Shown here piece after piece: positions 21,433 through 28,841 of a DNA stretch of 29,666 bases (position 1 is its first letter; each line of letters starts with the position of its first letter). The position numbers were made by a program, and so were the translations under genes. A model generated the notes under the pieces. That model made no database searches. It saw only the letters and a program-made list of their open reading frames with translations, and was not told the origin of the DNA. The stretch is from a virus. The stretch lies in the IMG/VR virus record IMGVR_UViG_3300017788_000120, positions 1 to 29,666 of that record. One strand, written 5' to 3'.

Positions 21433-22169
21433 AATCCTGCTTCCCTCAATGCTGATTTCAACCACCGAATTTCTTCAACGTTATCTTTGAATTTTTTCTG
21501 CCAACATTCCGGATCAATCCATGGCAAAATTAGATCAACTTGTTCAGCATTTAGACTATCCAAAAAATCTATGCCGCTATCACAATTATACACGATCCAT
21601 GGACTGATACGTCCATTCCTGATATGAGAAACAATTCTGTTTTTAGATCCGTGACGAAAATAGTTACTGAAATTATTATCTAGAACTGGGTCAGCATCAG
21701 CATAACTCTGCATTTCTTTGAAACCACGCTCAAGAGCATCCTCGATTGATTCCTTAGGCAAGTATGATTTCAGCCACTCAACATAAAAATCTTCTTTGGT
21801 CCACTGATCTAGGCGTTTGTTGTTTTTAAGCAACCATGCTGTAAAACTGGCAAAATTTACTGTTCTGATGCTTACTTGATATCTGCCATACTTAACGAAT
21901 GCTATGTAAAAGTCACTGTTAACAAAATCTTCATAATTTTTATCACGAATATTGCCCTGAGTTGTCTCATAGAACTTTAGATATGCTTGAAAACCTAACT
22001 GAACTCCTTGCTCTTTTTCTTGGGTAAATCTACGCTTACGTTCACACATATGAGTGGTCAGTGTGGATTCACGCACAAATGCTTTACCACAATACTTACA
22101 CACATGTGATGCTACGACCTGAGTATGTTTACTCATTTCAACAAAAGCATTAACAATTTCAGCAAGCAT
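21429..22169 (-). CDS. C2H2 zinc-finger protein of unknown function
   Basis: 246 residues. Near the N-terminus HVCKYCGKAFVRESTLTTHMCERKRR is a single C2H2-like finger (C-x2-C-x12-H, then Cys instead of a second His). A basic stretch follows. The remainder is mostly helical with many aromatic residues (FYIAFVKYGRYQVSIRTVNFASFTAWL, EDFYVEWLKSYLPKESIEDALERGF, GSKNRIVSHIRNGRISPWIVYNCDSG, IDPECWQKKF). AGGATAGA precedes the ATG. Single zinc fingers at the N-terminus are frequent in phage DNA-binding proteins, so DNA binding in replication or transcription is likely. No T4 gene is recognised. Confidence 0.78.
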   Translation of the reverse strand: MLAEIVNAFVEMSKHTQVVASHVCKYCGKAFVRESTLTTHMCERKRRFTQEKEQGVQLGFQAYLKFYETTQGNIRDKNYEDFVNSDFYIAFVKYGRYQVSIRTVNFASFTAWLLKNNKRLDQWTKEDFYVEWLKSYLPKESIEDALERGFKEMQSYADADPVLDNNFSNYFRHGSKNRIVSHIRNGRISPWIVYNCDSGIDFLDSLNAEQVDLILPWIDPECWQKKFKDNVEEIRWLKSALREAGL

Positions 22170-22170
22170 T

Positions 22171-22641
22171 CTATCCTAGTTCTTTTTTGATATCAGCATC
22201 CGACATACCATGTTCGATGGCAAGATCTATCAGATCCTGATCGGTATTTAGTTCTGCTAGTAATTCAATATCTTTGAGTTTATGTGTTGGATACAATTTT
22301 AACAGAAATTTGATTTTTTTGCTACTGTCTTTGCCTGATTTTTTCTTCGCGGCTAACCAATAGTGACGTTGATTGCCAAAGTTTGGACTAATCGCAGTCA
22401 AAGTTAGCCACTGTAATTTTGGATGTTTGTTCAACTCAAAAAAGTTTACATTTACGTATTCATTGGTTGCTCGTAAGTACCATTCCTGTAAGTCAATTGA
22501 TCCTTCAACATTGGCGCCATACTTTAGCAAAATATATGCGCTAAATTTCTTCCGTTCTTCATCATCAAAACTGTCGTAAAAGTCACGATTTTTACGATTT
22601 AAGTTTGATAGTTCGTTACTGAGACTTAGTTTATCACTCAT
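22171..22641 (-). CDS. Conserved phage protein of unknown function, 156 residues
   Basis: Start at the ATG in an ATGA overlap with the previous stop (22638-22641). Helical protein: MSDKLSLSNELSNLNRKNRDFYDSFDDEERKKF, then YILLKYGANVEGS, NEYVNVNFFELNKHPKLQWLTL, and a C-terminus LAIEHGMSDADIKKELG that looks like a small helical tail. I recall the same protein among core genes of marine T4-like phages, next to replication genes, where it remains uncharacterised. A replication accessory role is only suggested by its neighbours; I checked it against T4 gp62 from memory and saw no match. Confidence 0.75.
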   Translation of the reverse strand: MSDKLSLSNELSNLNRKNRDFYDSFDDEERKKFSAYILLKYGANVEGSIDLQEWYLRATNEYVNVNFFELNKHPKLQWLTLTAISPNFGNQRHYWLAAKKKSGKDSSKKIKFLLKLYPTHKLKDIELLAELNTDQDLIDLAIEHGMSDADIKKELG

Positions 22642-22790
22642 GTTTGATCTTTGGGAGGATATTGATAGCCATACTGTGCGTATATCCACCGAACAAATAT
22701 TTCTATTTGTTCACTATTTTCTGGATAACTCTCTACGAAAATTTTAGACAGTCTATCTATCGTCTGGACTAATTCTGGTTCAGTATACAT
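22638..22790 (-). CDS. Very small phage protein of unknown function
   Basis: 50 residues, MYTEPELVQTIDRLSKIFVESYPENSEQIEIFVRWIYAQYGYQYPPKDQT: two amphipathic helices and a Pro/Tyr-rich tail. The ATG is one base after the upstream stop. Short, but locked into the operon by the two-sided overlaps and spacing. Function unknown. Confidence 0.65.
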   Translation of the reverse strand: MYTEPELVQTIDRLSKIFVESYPENSEQIEIFVRWIYAQYGYQYPPKDQT

Positions 22791-22791
22791 G

Positions 22792-23298
22792 TTACCACGC
22801 TTTGGTGTAATTAACGATTTCACATTGTCTACTGATATCTTTTACAAAGTAGACACATAGTGATCCCTCAGTTCCAGTTTCTAGTGGCACTGCTAATAAT
22901 TGACCAGATTTTAGTTTAGGGAAATACCATTTTACATCCTGATAGATATCGACTACTTCAACTGGTAGAAATGCTGGTCTAAAACTTGATAGTGGATTAA
23001 ACGCAAAAGCACTAAAACCACGATCATTAATTGATGTCAGTGGTACTACTTCTAAATCTCCAACCTCGGACTCACCAATTAATAGTTGCCAATCTATGGG
23101 CATTTTAATTATACTATTGCCTATTCGTAACACTAATGCGGGAGTATTAAAACTTTCTAAGAATATCAATGGTATAAAGAAATAATCTGGGTTTTTCGCA
23201 TCACTGTTATCTAGGACACAAAATCTAATATCATCGACCTCCTCGGGTATTTCGTTTATTTCATAACTTGAATTGTTTTCTAAAACTAATAATCTCAT
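22792..23298 (-). CDS. Conserved phage protein of unknown function next to uvsW
   Basis: 168 residues, start in an ATGA overlap with the uvsW stop (23295-23298). All-beta looking: MRLLVLENNSSYEINEIPEEVDDIRFCVLD, YFFIPLIFLESFNTPALVLRIGNSIIKMPIDWQLLIGE, then FNPLSSFRPAFLPVEVVDIYQDVKWYFPKLKSGQLLAVPL. No catalytic motif. The DWQLLIGE and LRxGxxIIxMPxxW pieces suggest a small barrel such as an OB-like or intein/hedgehog-like fold, but nothing is decisive. Coupling to uvsW hints at a recombination or fork-repair role. Confidence 0.72.
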   Translation of the reverse strand: MRLLVLENNSSYEINEIPEEVDDIRFCVLDNSDAKNPDYFFIPLIFLESFNTPALVLRIGNSIIKMPIDWQLLIGESEVGDLEVVPLTSINDRGFSAFAFNPLSSFRPAFLPVEVVDIYQDVKWYFPKLKSGQLLAVPLETGTEGSLCVYFVKDISRQCEIVNYTKAW

Positions 23299-24752
23299 TG
23301 CCAATTAACCTTTTCCATAGTGTAATTATACTCTACTTCAGTGTAGAATTCTTTTCTTTTAGTTAAATGACGCTTAGAAAACTTACAGGAACTTGTAATA
23401 TCCCAAATTTCTACATGGTCTTTATCATGTGCTTTACGAAGACCACGACCAATTGATTGAATTGTTCGGACAAAACTCTTGCCTGGTTCTATCAATACCA
23501 CATTGAATAATCTAGGTACATTGATGCCTACTGCTGCTACTTGATAAGTCGCAACGATTGTTTTACCATCGGCCAGAGCAATACTTTCATATTCTGCCTG
23601 ACGATCCTTGTTTTTGGTATTACCTGAAACAAAAACTGAGTTAGGCAATAGATCAATCAATGCTTTACCCGCTGAGATCCGATCTACTAATACTAATGTA
23701 TTGCCACTCTTGGATATTTTGTCTACTAGTCCAGCAATATACTTTACACGATCATCGTCTTCCAGTAAGAATTTTAGTTCATTTTGATAGTTCTTGAACT
23801 CACGATGATCCTGTAGTTGTACTATATTAACATGACAATTGGCCAGAACACCTTTGTCCTGTAGTTCAACTGCTGTTAACTTACTGATAACTGGACCTAT
23901 ACACACAGTCAATGCGGTAGACGCAAATTCTTCTTTTGGTATTGTACCCGTCAGGCCCCATCTAATTGGTATATGGGACATTACGCCGGATAACATTGAT
24001 TTCAGTTGATCTGCTTTGGCTCCATGAACTTCATCACATATCACACATACTACGTCTTCTAAGAAATCTCCGATTGTGTATGTAGCACTGCCATCCTGTG
24101 TATTTTTTATAATAGATAGAACACTCTGCCACGTACAAATTGTATGACGTTTGCCTGTTTCTTTACGATCACCGTAGTATACGCCAACATCTAGGCCTAA
24201 ATTGATGTAATCCGCTTCGGTTTGTGTTACCAGAGATTTATTAGGTACTATAACAATAGAACGTCCATAGTCCTGTACTGAATAACTTAGTGCTGCTGTG
24301 ATTAGTGTTTTGCCAGCACCAGTTGGAGCAACCTGAATACATTGTGGATTTTCTAAGAAGTTGTTAACAACTGCTACCTGATAATCACGTAGCATAATAG
24401 GTTGGCCTGCTAGTGTATGTTTTTCTGGCCACGTTGTAGCAGAAAATGTATCCTCGGTAATTGGTGAAAATTTGAACGAAGTGCCGTAAGTTCGCTGATC
24501 ATCAATATCAATGTCGTATCCAGCGGCATCCAGTAGTGGCAGTATTTCAGGCAGTAAATTGATGTACGAAGCACCACCAATGCTGAAGTATGATACTTTG
24601 CCACTCCAACGTCCCAGGCGCACACTGGGTAAATATCGTGCGCCTGGGATTTCATACTCAAATTTTCTACTTAAGGCACGACGCTCTGCTAAATCTAGCC
24701 CTTCTAACTTTAGATTTACTTCGTCTTTGATTATAATTTTACATTTTTTCAT
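23295..24752 (-). CDS. uvsW: UvsW-type SF2 recombination/fork-regression helicase
   Basis: 485 residues. UvsW unwinds branched DNA and R-loops, regresses forks and anneals strands, switching T4-like phages from origin- to recombination-dependent replication. Seen: an N-terminal DNA-binding part (RWSGKVSYFS), a Q-motif-like LRDYQ, Walker A APTGAGKT (142-149), the DEVH box (240-243), LTGT (motif III), VATYQVAAVGINVPR (motif V) and QSIGRGLRK (motif VI). T4 UvsW is about 503 residues, so length fits. The start overlaps the HARP-like gene by 14 bases and the stop overlaps the next gene, so its translation is linked to both neighbours. Confidence 0.95.
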   Translation of the reverse strand: MKKCKIIIKDEVNLKLEGLDLAERRALSRKFEYEIPGARYLPSVRLGRWSGKVSYFSIGGASYINLLPEILPLLDAAGYDIDIDDQRTYGTSFKFSPITEDTFSATTWPEKHTLAGQPIMLRDYQVAVVNNFLENPQCIQVAPTGAGKTLITAALSYSVQDYGRSIVIVPNKSLVTQTEADYINLGLDVGVYYGDRKETGKRHTICTWQSVLSIIKNTQDGSATYTIGDFLEDVVCVICDEVHGAKADQLKSMLSGVMSHIPIRWGLTGTIPKEEFASTALTVCIGPVISKLTAVELQDKGVLANCHVNIVQLQDHREFKNYQNELKFLLEDDDRVKYIAGLVDKISKSGNTLVLVDRISAGKALIDLLPNSVFVSGNTKNKDRQAEYESIALADGKTIVATYQVAAVGINVPRLFNVVLIEPGKSFVRTIQSIGRGLRKAHDKDHVEIWDITSSCKFSKRHLTKRKEFYTEVEYNYTMEKVNWQ

Positions 24753-25806
24753 CTTCTACTATGATTATCTTTTCTGCTGTTTTTAGCATTGTGTTTTTTC
24801 TTACACCAATCAACACTGGAGTTTGTGAAATAAAAAGTTTCACAGGCACATTTGAATCCGGCCATTGATTAACTAAATGATTTACATCGTCATGCTTGAA
24901 TTTGTGTAAGGCGCGAAATGAGTTAAGATATGAATATACCGGCGTTCTACCCACACCCTTGGCATATTCAATAATTTTCTCAAAATCAAAATCGCCTAAG
25001 TTTATCTTAGTGACTTTCCCTGTTGTTATTTTTTGTATCAGAGGATCACTACATGTTTCCGTGAACTTAGACAATACCTTTTCACTAACAGTGTAACCCA
25101 GTGTAGTTGAATAATCAATCAATTTAGATAAATTGCTATAGTTTATCTGGCCTATATTTGTGTGAATGTAATCAATCAATGACTGTTCAGCATTTGTGAT
25201 CGTCAATTCGCCATTTATTTCAGTTAGTTCAATTAGATATGGCTCAGCCTCTAACTTAATCATTTGATCATATAAATTCAGCACTTCAGCGTCATAGTTA
25301 AAGTGTAGTTCGTTACATACTACTTTGATGTAATTTAAACTATATTCAGTAAGTGGTAATACCCATGCTTTTTGATTACCATCAAAACGAGCATAGGTAT
25401 CATCAGAACTTTTTAGATTTCTGAATTTTGCGATAAGATCAGTATTGTATGGAAATTTAACTACGAATTTGTTATCATCTATACTAACACTCATGGTGTT
25501 ATTGATTTTTCTAATAGGCAACCTAAAACTATCAATATTATCTGGCATATCTATGCCATGTTTTTCTAATTGTTTACGATATTTTAGTACGATATTCTTG
25601 GCAAGTGTTGCCTGTTTTTCTGTAAAGCCCAAATTCCTAAAAAGAGTTTGATTACAGAAACTCTCAATGATATCTACATCATATCGTGCCAAACTAATAG
25701 ACGATGGCTTTTTATCAAAAACAGTAAAAATGTTTTTTACTTTGCCTACATCATAGCCACCGATGTATTCAATGTAATCTTCTACATGATCAAATTTTTT
25801 CAACAT
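24739..25806 (-). CDS. HARP-like protein encoded directly upstream of uvsW
   Basis: 355 residues. Residues about 108-165 (VSIDDNKFVVKFPYNTDLIAKFRNLKSSDDTYARFDGNQKAWVLPLTEYSLNYI) follow the HARP pattern of the annealing helicase SMARCAL1. This has a strand pair, an aromatic/LIxxFK helix, a Y-x-R-x-D-x(4)-KxW turn and a short helix. The N-terminal 60 residues and the helical C-terminal half (TIGQINYSNLSKLIDYSTTLGYTVSEKVL) are not recognised. HARP domains direct SNF2 helicases to annealing and fork regression, which is also UvsW's activity. Here the domain is on a separate protein overlapping uvsW by 14 bases. Similarity is by eye; the functional link is inferred. Confidence 0.68.
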   Translation of the reverse strand: MLKKFDHVEDYIEYIGGYDVGKVKNIFTVFDKKPSSISLARYDVDIIESFCNQTLFRNLGFTEKQATLAKNIVLKYRKQLEKHGIDMPDNIDSFRLPIRKINNTMSVSIDDNKFVVKFPYNTDLIAKFRNLKSSDDTYARFDGNQKAWVLPLTEYSLNYIKVVCNELHFNYDAEVLNLYDQMIKLEAEPYLIELTEINGELTITNAEQSLIDYIHTNIGQINYSNLSKLIDYSTTLGYTVSEKVLSKFTETCSDPLIQKITTGKVTKINLGDFDFEKIIEYAKGVGRTPVYSYLNSFRALHKFKHDDVNHLVNQWPDSNVPVKLFISQTPVLIGVRKNTMLKTAEKIIIVEDEKM

Positions 25807-26336
25807 TATGATAAATCCGCATCATATGATTGAAGAATTTTATTTGCCCACTCAAACGAAATCTTTGCTTCATCAACTAAATCTATATCCAACTTTTGTT
25901 CTAGTTTTTGAATTAATTGAGCACGATTTGGAAATGTTAAACTAGGACTATTGATGCCTAAAACACGATTGATCATCTGACCACCATACATATCACCCAT
26001 ATGCCACACATACAGGTGTGCGAGAATTCTACGATCCTCAATAGGTATAGTGTTCAAATACTGATAATATTTTACCGTAGCATCACGATATTGAAATTTA
26101 TCTGATTGTGCCGTACATTCAGCATGTAAATCATTTTGCTTATTGATTTCAAGCATATCCTCGGTATATTGTGATGCTTCAGCAGTATCTTCTATCACTT
26201 CATAAAATAGTGATTTTTGATATACAAAATCATACCACAACTTTAGCGGCAGTTTTCTTTCAAAAATTGCCCGCATAAATTTTGTACTTTCAACTAGTAC
26301 ATGACTATCTCGGGTGTATTCTCGTAATATACTCAT
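25806..26336 (-). CDS. Heme oxygenase-like protein
   Basis: 176 residues, a little shorter than cellular enzymes (about 220-240). The proximal region DSHVLVESTKFMRAIFERKLPLKLWYDFV has the H12-x2-x-E pattern of the heme-ligating helix. LAHLYVWHMGDMYGGQMINR (residues about 105-124) carries the distal helix motif GDxxGGQ that sits over the heme. It would open heme to biliverdin with release of iron and CO. Phages of cyanobacteria carry such genes with bilin reductases, but I see no bilin reductase gene in this window. It lies in the middle of the replication operon, overlapping its upstream neighbour by four bases and its downstream neighbour by one base. Confidence 0.82.
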   Translation of the reverse strand: MSILREYTRDSHVLVESTKFMRAIFERKLPLKLWYDFVYQKSLFYEVIEDTAEASQYTEDMLEINKQNDLHAECTAQSDKFQYRDATVKYYQYLNTIPIEDRRILAHLYVWHMGDMYGGQMINRVLGINSPSLTFPNRAQLIQKLEQKLDIDLVDEAKISFEWANKILQSYDADLS

Positions 26337-26617
26337 TGTTTTTGTTTTCTTAGACGTTCAATTTCATTGGCAGCCTCTTCTAGGATATCAGCGATCCTGT
26401 CTGGCTTTCCCTCTTGAACACTTTTACGATCAGGAATTTGTCTACGGATCTCTGCCCGCTTGCGTAGACGGTATACTATATCATTTTCGTCAACAATTTT
26501 GGGCCCAGGACAATCACCATCTTTGGTATTAATGAATAACAGTGTTCCGCAGTCAGAACAATAGGTCAAGTCTGGCATTCCAAATGCCGCTTCATCACTT
26601 TTCCACTTGTGTTTCAT
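26333..26617 (-). CDS. Small zinc-ribbon-like phage protein
   Basis: 94 residues. CSDCGTLLFINTKDGDCPGP gives a C-x2-C pair and a further Cys-Pro, suggesting a zinc-knuckle. The second half RLRKRAEIRRQIPDRKSVQEGKPDRIADILEEAANEIERL is a helical, Arg/Glu-rich motif found as a tail in several small phage proteins. DNA- or RNA-binding is likely but unassigned. It overlaps the next gene by four bases. Confidence 0.72.
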   Translation of the reverse strand: MKHKWKSDEAAFGMPDLTYCSDCGTLLFINTKDGDCPGPKIVDENDIVYRLRKRAEIRRQIPDRKSVQEGKPDRIADILEEAANEIERLRKQKQ

Positions 26618-26843
26618 TTACAATTCCTAGAGTTTCTGGGCTATGATCAATCCAATGACGATCTCCAACAGTATACATATACGCATCTTCGTCCTCAATG
26701 ACAAAGGTTAAATCACTGTGGTTGATATCATAATCTTGAAATGAACTGGCAAATTGTTCATAAATTCTGATACGATACTGGCCGTCACCAAGATGTATTA
26801 ATACTCCAGTGCGCCCATTGGCAGATTTTGCTTTAATTGTCAT
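26595..26843 (-). CDS. Small phage protein of unknown function
   Basis: 82 residues, acidic and strand-rich: GRTGVLIHLGDGQYRIRIYEQFASSFQDYDINHSDLTFVIED, then YTVGDRHWIDHS. Its ATG overlaps the preceding stop in TAATG (26841-26845), and its own end overlaps the zinc-ribbon gene by 23 bases. A compact beta barrel (SH3- or Tudor-like) is plausible. No function known. Confidence 0.68.
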   Translation of the reverse strand: MTIKAKSANGRTGVLIHLGDGQYRIRIYEQFASSFQDYDINHSDLTFVIEDEDAYMYTVGDRHWIDHSPETLGIVNETQVEK

Positions 26844-26989
26844 TATTTAATCCTAGGATGAATGTCGTAATCGCGCTCAATATCACCATACTTATATTCT
26901 GGCAATAACATGAGAACAAATGCTCCTGCGATTCCAGTCGCAAAAGTGGCATATGCCATTAAGTCCATAATAAAATACATCATATTCAT
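26843..26989 (-). CDS. 48-residue small membrane protein
   Basis: MNMMYFIMDLMAYATFATGIAGAFVLMLLPEYKYGDIERDYDIHPRIK: one hydrophobic helix (residues about 5-29) followed by a charged cytoplasmic-type tail. The ATG comes directly after the upstream stop at 26990-26992 and the stop overlaps the next ATG in TAATG, so it is a real member of the operon. Membrane location is predicted; function unknown. Confidence 0.72.
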   Translation of the reverse strand: MNMMYFIMDLMAYATFATGIAGAFVLMLLPEYKYGDIERDYDIHPRIK

Positions 26990-27229
26990 TTAAACCTCTA
27001 TCATTAATTTTTTAATTGAAAGCATACATTTCTGAATTGCTGAATTCTGTGCGACCGCATAATGCTGTTGGCATACCGCAATACACTTTTCTAGTATTAG
27101 ATCATGAAATTTACTTAGACTAACACCCTCTTCCCAATCATCACGAATAATTTTACCATCACTGTTAATGATGGGATTATTTACTCTAATTGTGGCTGCT
27201 TCAACCAGCGGTTTAATCTTTTCGTTCAC
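26990..27229 (-). CDS. Small helical phage protein with GTG start
   Basis: 79 residues: NEKIKPLVEAATIRVNNPIINSDGKIIRDDWEEGVSLSKFHDLILEKCIAVCQQHY. It starts with GTG, supported by AGGAAA at proper distance and a 17-base overlap with the preceding gene. The DDWEEGVSLSKFHDLILEKCIAVC part recalls small phage proteins of unknown role. There is no membrane span. Confidence 0.65.
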   Translation of the reverse strand: MNEKIKPLVEAATIRVNNPIINSDGKIIRDDWEEGVSLSKFHDLILEKCIAVCQQHYAVAQNSAIQKCMLSIKKLMIEV

Positions 27230-27377
27230 GATGTTTCCTATCCCACAAAAATCTTAGTGTAAGCCCATCCATAATACCCTGTTTGAATGTAGTCATGGGC
27301 GCCCAACAGATATAACCCAGTAATAGACCATTGATCCAGGCTAAAAGTATATAAAATGCTATCTCTAAATCAATCAT
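27213..27377 (-). CDS. 54-residue membrane protein
   Basis: MIDLEIAFYILLAWINGLLLGYICWAPMTTFKQGIMDGLTLRFLWDRKHRERKD: one transmembrane helix (residues about 5-26) followed by a positively charged end, giving a typical one-span inner-membrane topology. ATG at 27377 overlaps the preceding gene by eight bases. Function unknown; it may be a host-membrane modifier. Confidence 0.7.
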   Translation of the reverse strand: MIDLEIAFYILLAWINGLLLGYICWAPMTTFKQGIMDGLTLRFLWDRKHRERKD

Positions 27378-27693
27378 ATTGGGGCTTCCAAAGTTTAGCA
27401 AATTTTAACACATTAGGCAATAAGTTGTCTACTGTAGGTAATACCACCGCACAAGATTTTTCACCATTTAAGGTATTATTCTCATGACCTAAGTATACAT
27501 CAGGTAAATTACAAATCTTTTCAAATTCTTTTCTGTTTACCCTAACTACACATTTTTTGAAGGAGGTTGACAACCAATCCTGATATTGAGGATTATCATT
27601 GAATTTTAGATGAGCGCCCAGTACCGCATGTGCCACCAAGGTAGGCGTCATGTAGTCTGGGAACTCATCAAGTACGGCAATATATAACCTCAT
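27370..27693 (-). CDS. Small protein with distant resemblance to peptidyl-tRNA hydrolase 2
   Basis: 107 residues. The layout MRLYIAVLDEFPDYMTPTLVAHAVLGAHLKF, WLSTSFKKCVVRVNRKEFEKI, AVVLPTVDNLLPNVLKFAKLW follows the strand-helix, K-x-VVxV, helix, and terminal P-x(n)-LKxxKL pattern of Pth2-type folds. The catalytic residues of Pth2 cannot be confirmed by eye, so the enzyme call is weak. The start overlaps the previous stop by four bases (27690-27693). Confidence 0.6.
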   Translation of the reverse strand: MRLYIAVLDEFPDYMTPTLVAHAVLGAHLKFNDNPQYQDWLSTSFKKCVVRVNRKEFEKICNLPDVYLGHENNTLNGEKSCAVVLPTVDNLLPNVLKFAKLWKPQYD

Positions 27694-27926
27694 ATCTGGT
27701 ATTTTTCTTTAAGATCATTGACGATTTGATCTGTTGCCCAACTAATATCTTCATTTTGCCAGTTGCTAATACCCATCAGGGCAATTTTACTGATACAACT
27801 TTGAATTAGATCTTGGCTATATTTTTCAAAAGCAACAATCACATCAACATCAGGGTCAGCAAAAATACCATTCTTTGTAATATTTAGACCCCGGGCTCGG
27901 GCATATGCGACAAAATTTTCATTCAT
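27690..27926 (-). CDS. Small helical phage protein of unknown function
   Basis: 78 residues: MNENFVAYARARGLNITKNGIFADPDVDVIVAFEKYSQDLIQSCISKIALMGISNWQNEDISWATDQIVNDLKEKY. Acidic and helical, no recognised motif. The start overlaps the RNA ligase stop by eight bases. Confidence 0.68.
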   Translation of the reverse strand: MNENFVAYARARGLNITKNGIFADPDVDVIVAFEKYSQDLIQSCISKIALMGISNWQNEDISWATDQIVNDLKEKYQI

Positions 27927-28836
27927 TCTTGGTTCCTTCAAAATACTCTCGACACCATGACAGGCGATCTTGTTCGGACAATGCCGTATATTCTACGATG
28001 TTTTCACGGATGTGATCAACGAGACCATGGTATTCCTCGTCAACACTACACTTGAAATCCTCACGCATGATTTTATCAGTGTTAGGATTACGAGCCACCC
28101 ATTTTTGTATTAGGTAGTGAGGTGACTTGATTTTAGCACTTACACCATCATCCGTATAGAATACCCAACCTTCATGACGAACTTCCCGAGCCATGTCAGA
28201 CAATCGGCCCATGTTAGTTACCACACATTCTGGCGTATAGCATCCCAATTCCGCCGACAATTCACGCAACACAAAACTATCATGCTGAACACGGCTATGC
28301 CAAGAATTTTCACGATAACCCAACAAGTATAGACCTTCCTGCTCAGGAATAATGTGCGGATCATTACGATGGCACACTTCAAACATAAAGGTCATGTTTT
28401 CCATGTCGGTACGAGCAAATACCAACTGCCAGTCTTCGTAGTTGTACTTTGTACGGATCAACTCACGAACCATGTCCACATATTCGCTATCCAGACTACC
28501 GGTAGTGCTGATCAACAAATCACCACGATACCAGGACACTGCTGCCATAAAGCCATTGACCTTACGGAAAGCAGTAACCTTGGTATCACGATGAATTACA
28601 GGCGAACGGCTCTCGATACCAAAATTAAAAATTTTTGTAAACGGGTATGACACCAGGTTGAAATCACGGTCAACTACCGCACCGCGGCACTCTTCCAAAT
28701 ATTGATCCCAAGAGTTCTTGTAGAACACCTGCTTGCTGTACTTCAGTACGCTCAGTTCAGGATAACGTTCAGAACCCCGCGCCTTTACTTGACGCGGGTT
28801 ATCCTGTACATATTGACGCAGTTCATTTTGAAACAT
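27919..28836 (-). CDS. RNA ligase, T4 Rnl1-like
   Basis: 305 residues. Order of motifs: EECRGAVVDRDFNLVSYPFTKIFNFG (the E-x-RG segment before motif I, residues 48-73), TAFRKVNGFMAAVS with the lysine nucleophile K92 in K-V-N-G (the usual third residue is Asp), TFMFEVCHRNDPHII (IIIa), HEGWVFYTDDG (IV) and SAKIKSPHYL (V). It would seal RNA breaks, for example tRNA cut by host defence nucleases. T4 Rnl1 is 374 residues, so the C-terminal domain is shorter here. AAGGG upstream as ribosome site. G+C content is clearly higher than in the tail and small-gene regions, pointing to a different origin or expression class. Confidence 0.86.
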   Translation of the reverse strand: MFQNELRQYVQDNPRQVKARGSERYPELSVLKYSKQVFYKNSWDQYLEECRGAVVDRDFNLVSYPFTKIFNFGIESRSPVIHRDTKVTAFRKVNGFMAAVSWYRGDLLISTTGSLDSEYVDMVRELIRTKYNYEDWQLVFARTDMENMTFMFEVCHRNDPHIIPEQEGLYLLGYRENSWHSRVQHDSFVLRELSAELGCYTPECVVTNMGRLSDMAREVRHEGWVFYTDDGVSAKIKSPHYLIQKWVARNPNTDKIMREDFKCSVDEEYHGLVDHIRENIVEYTALSEQDRLSWCREYFEGTKNE

Positions 28837-28841
28837 TTTAT

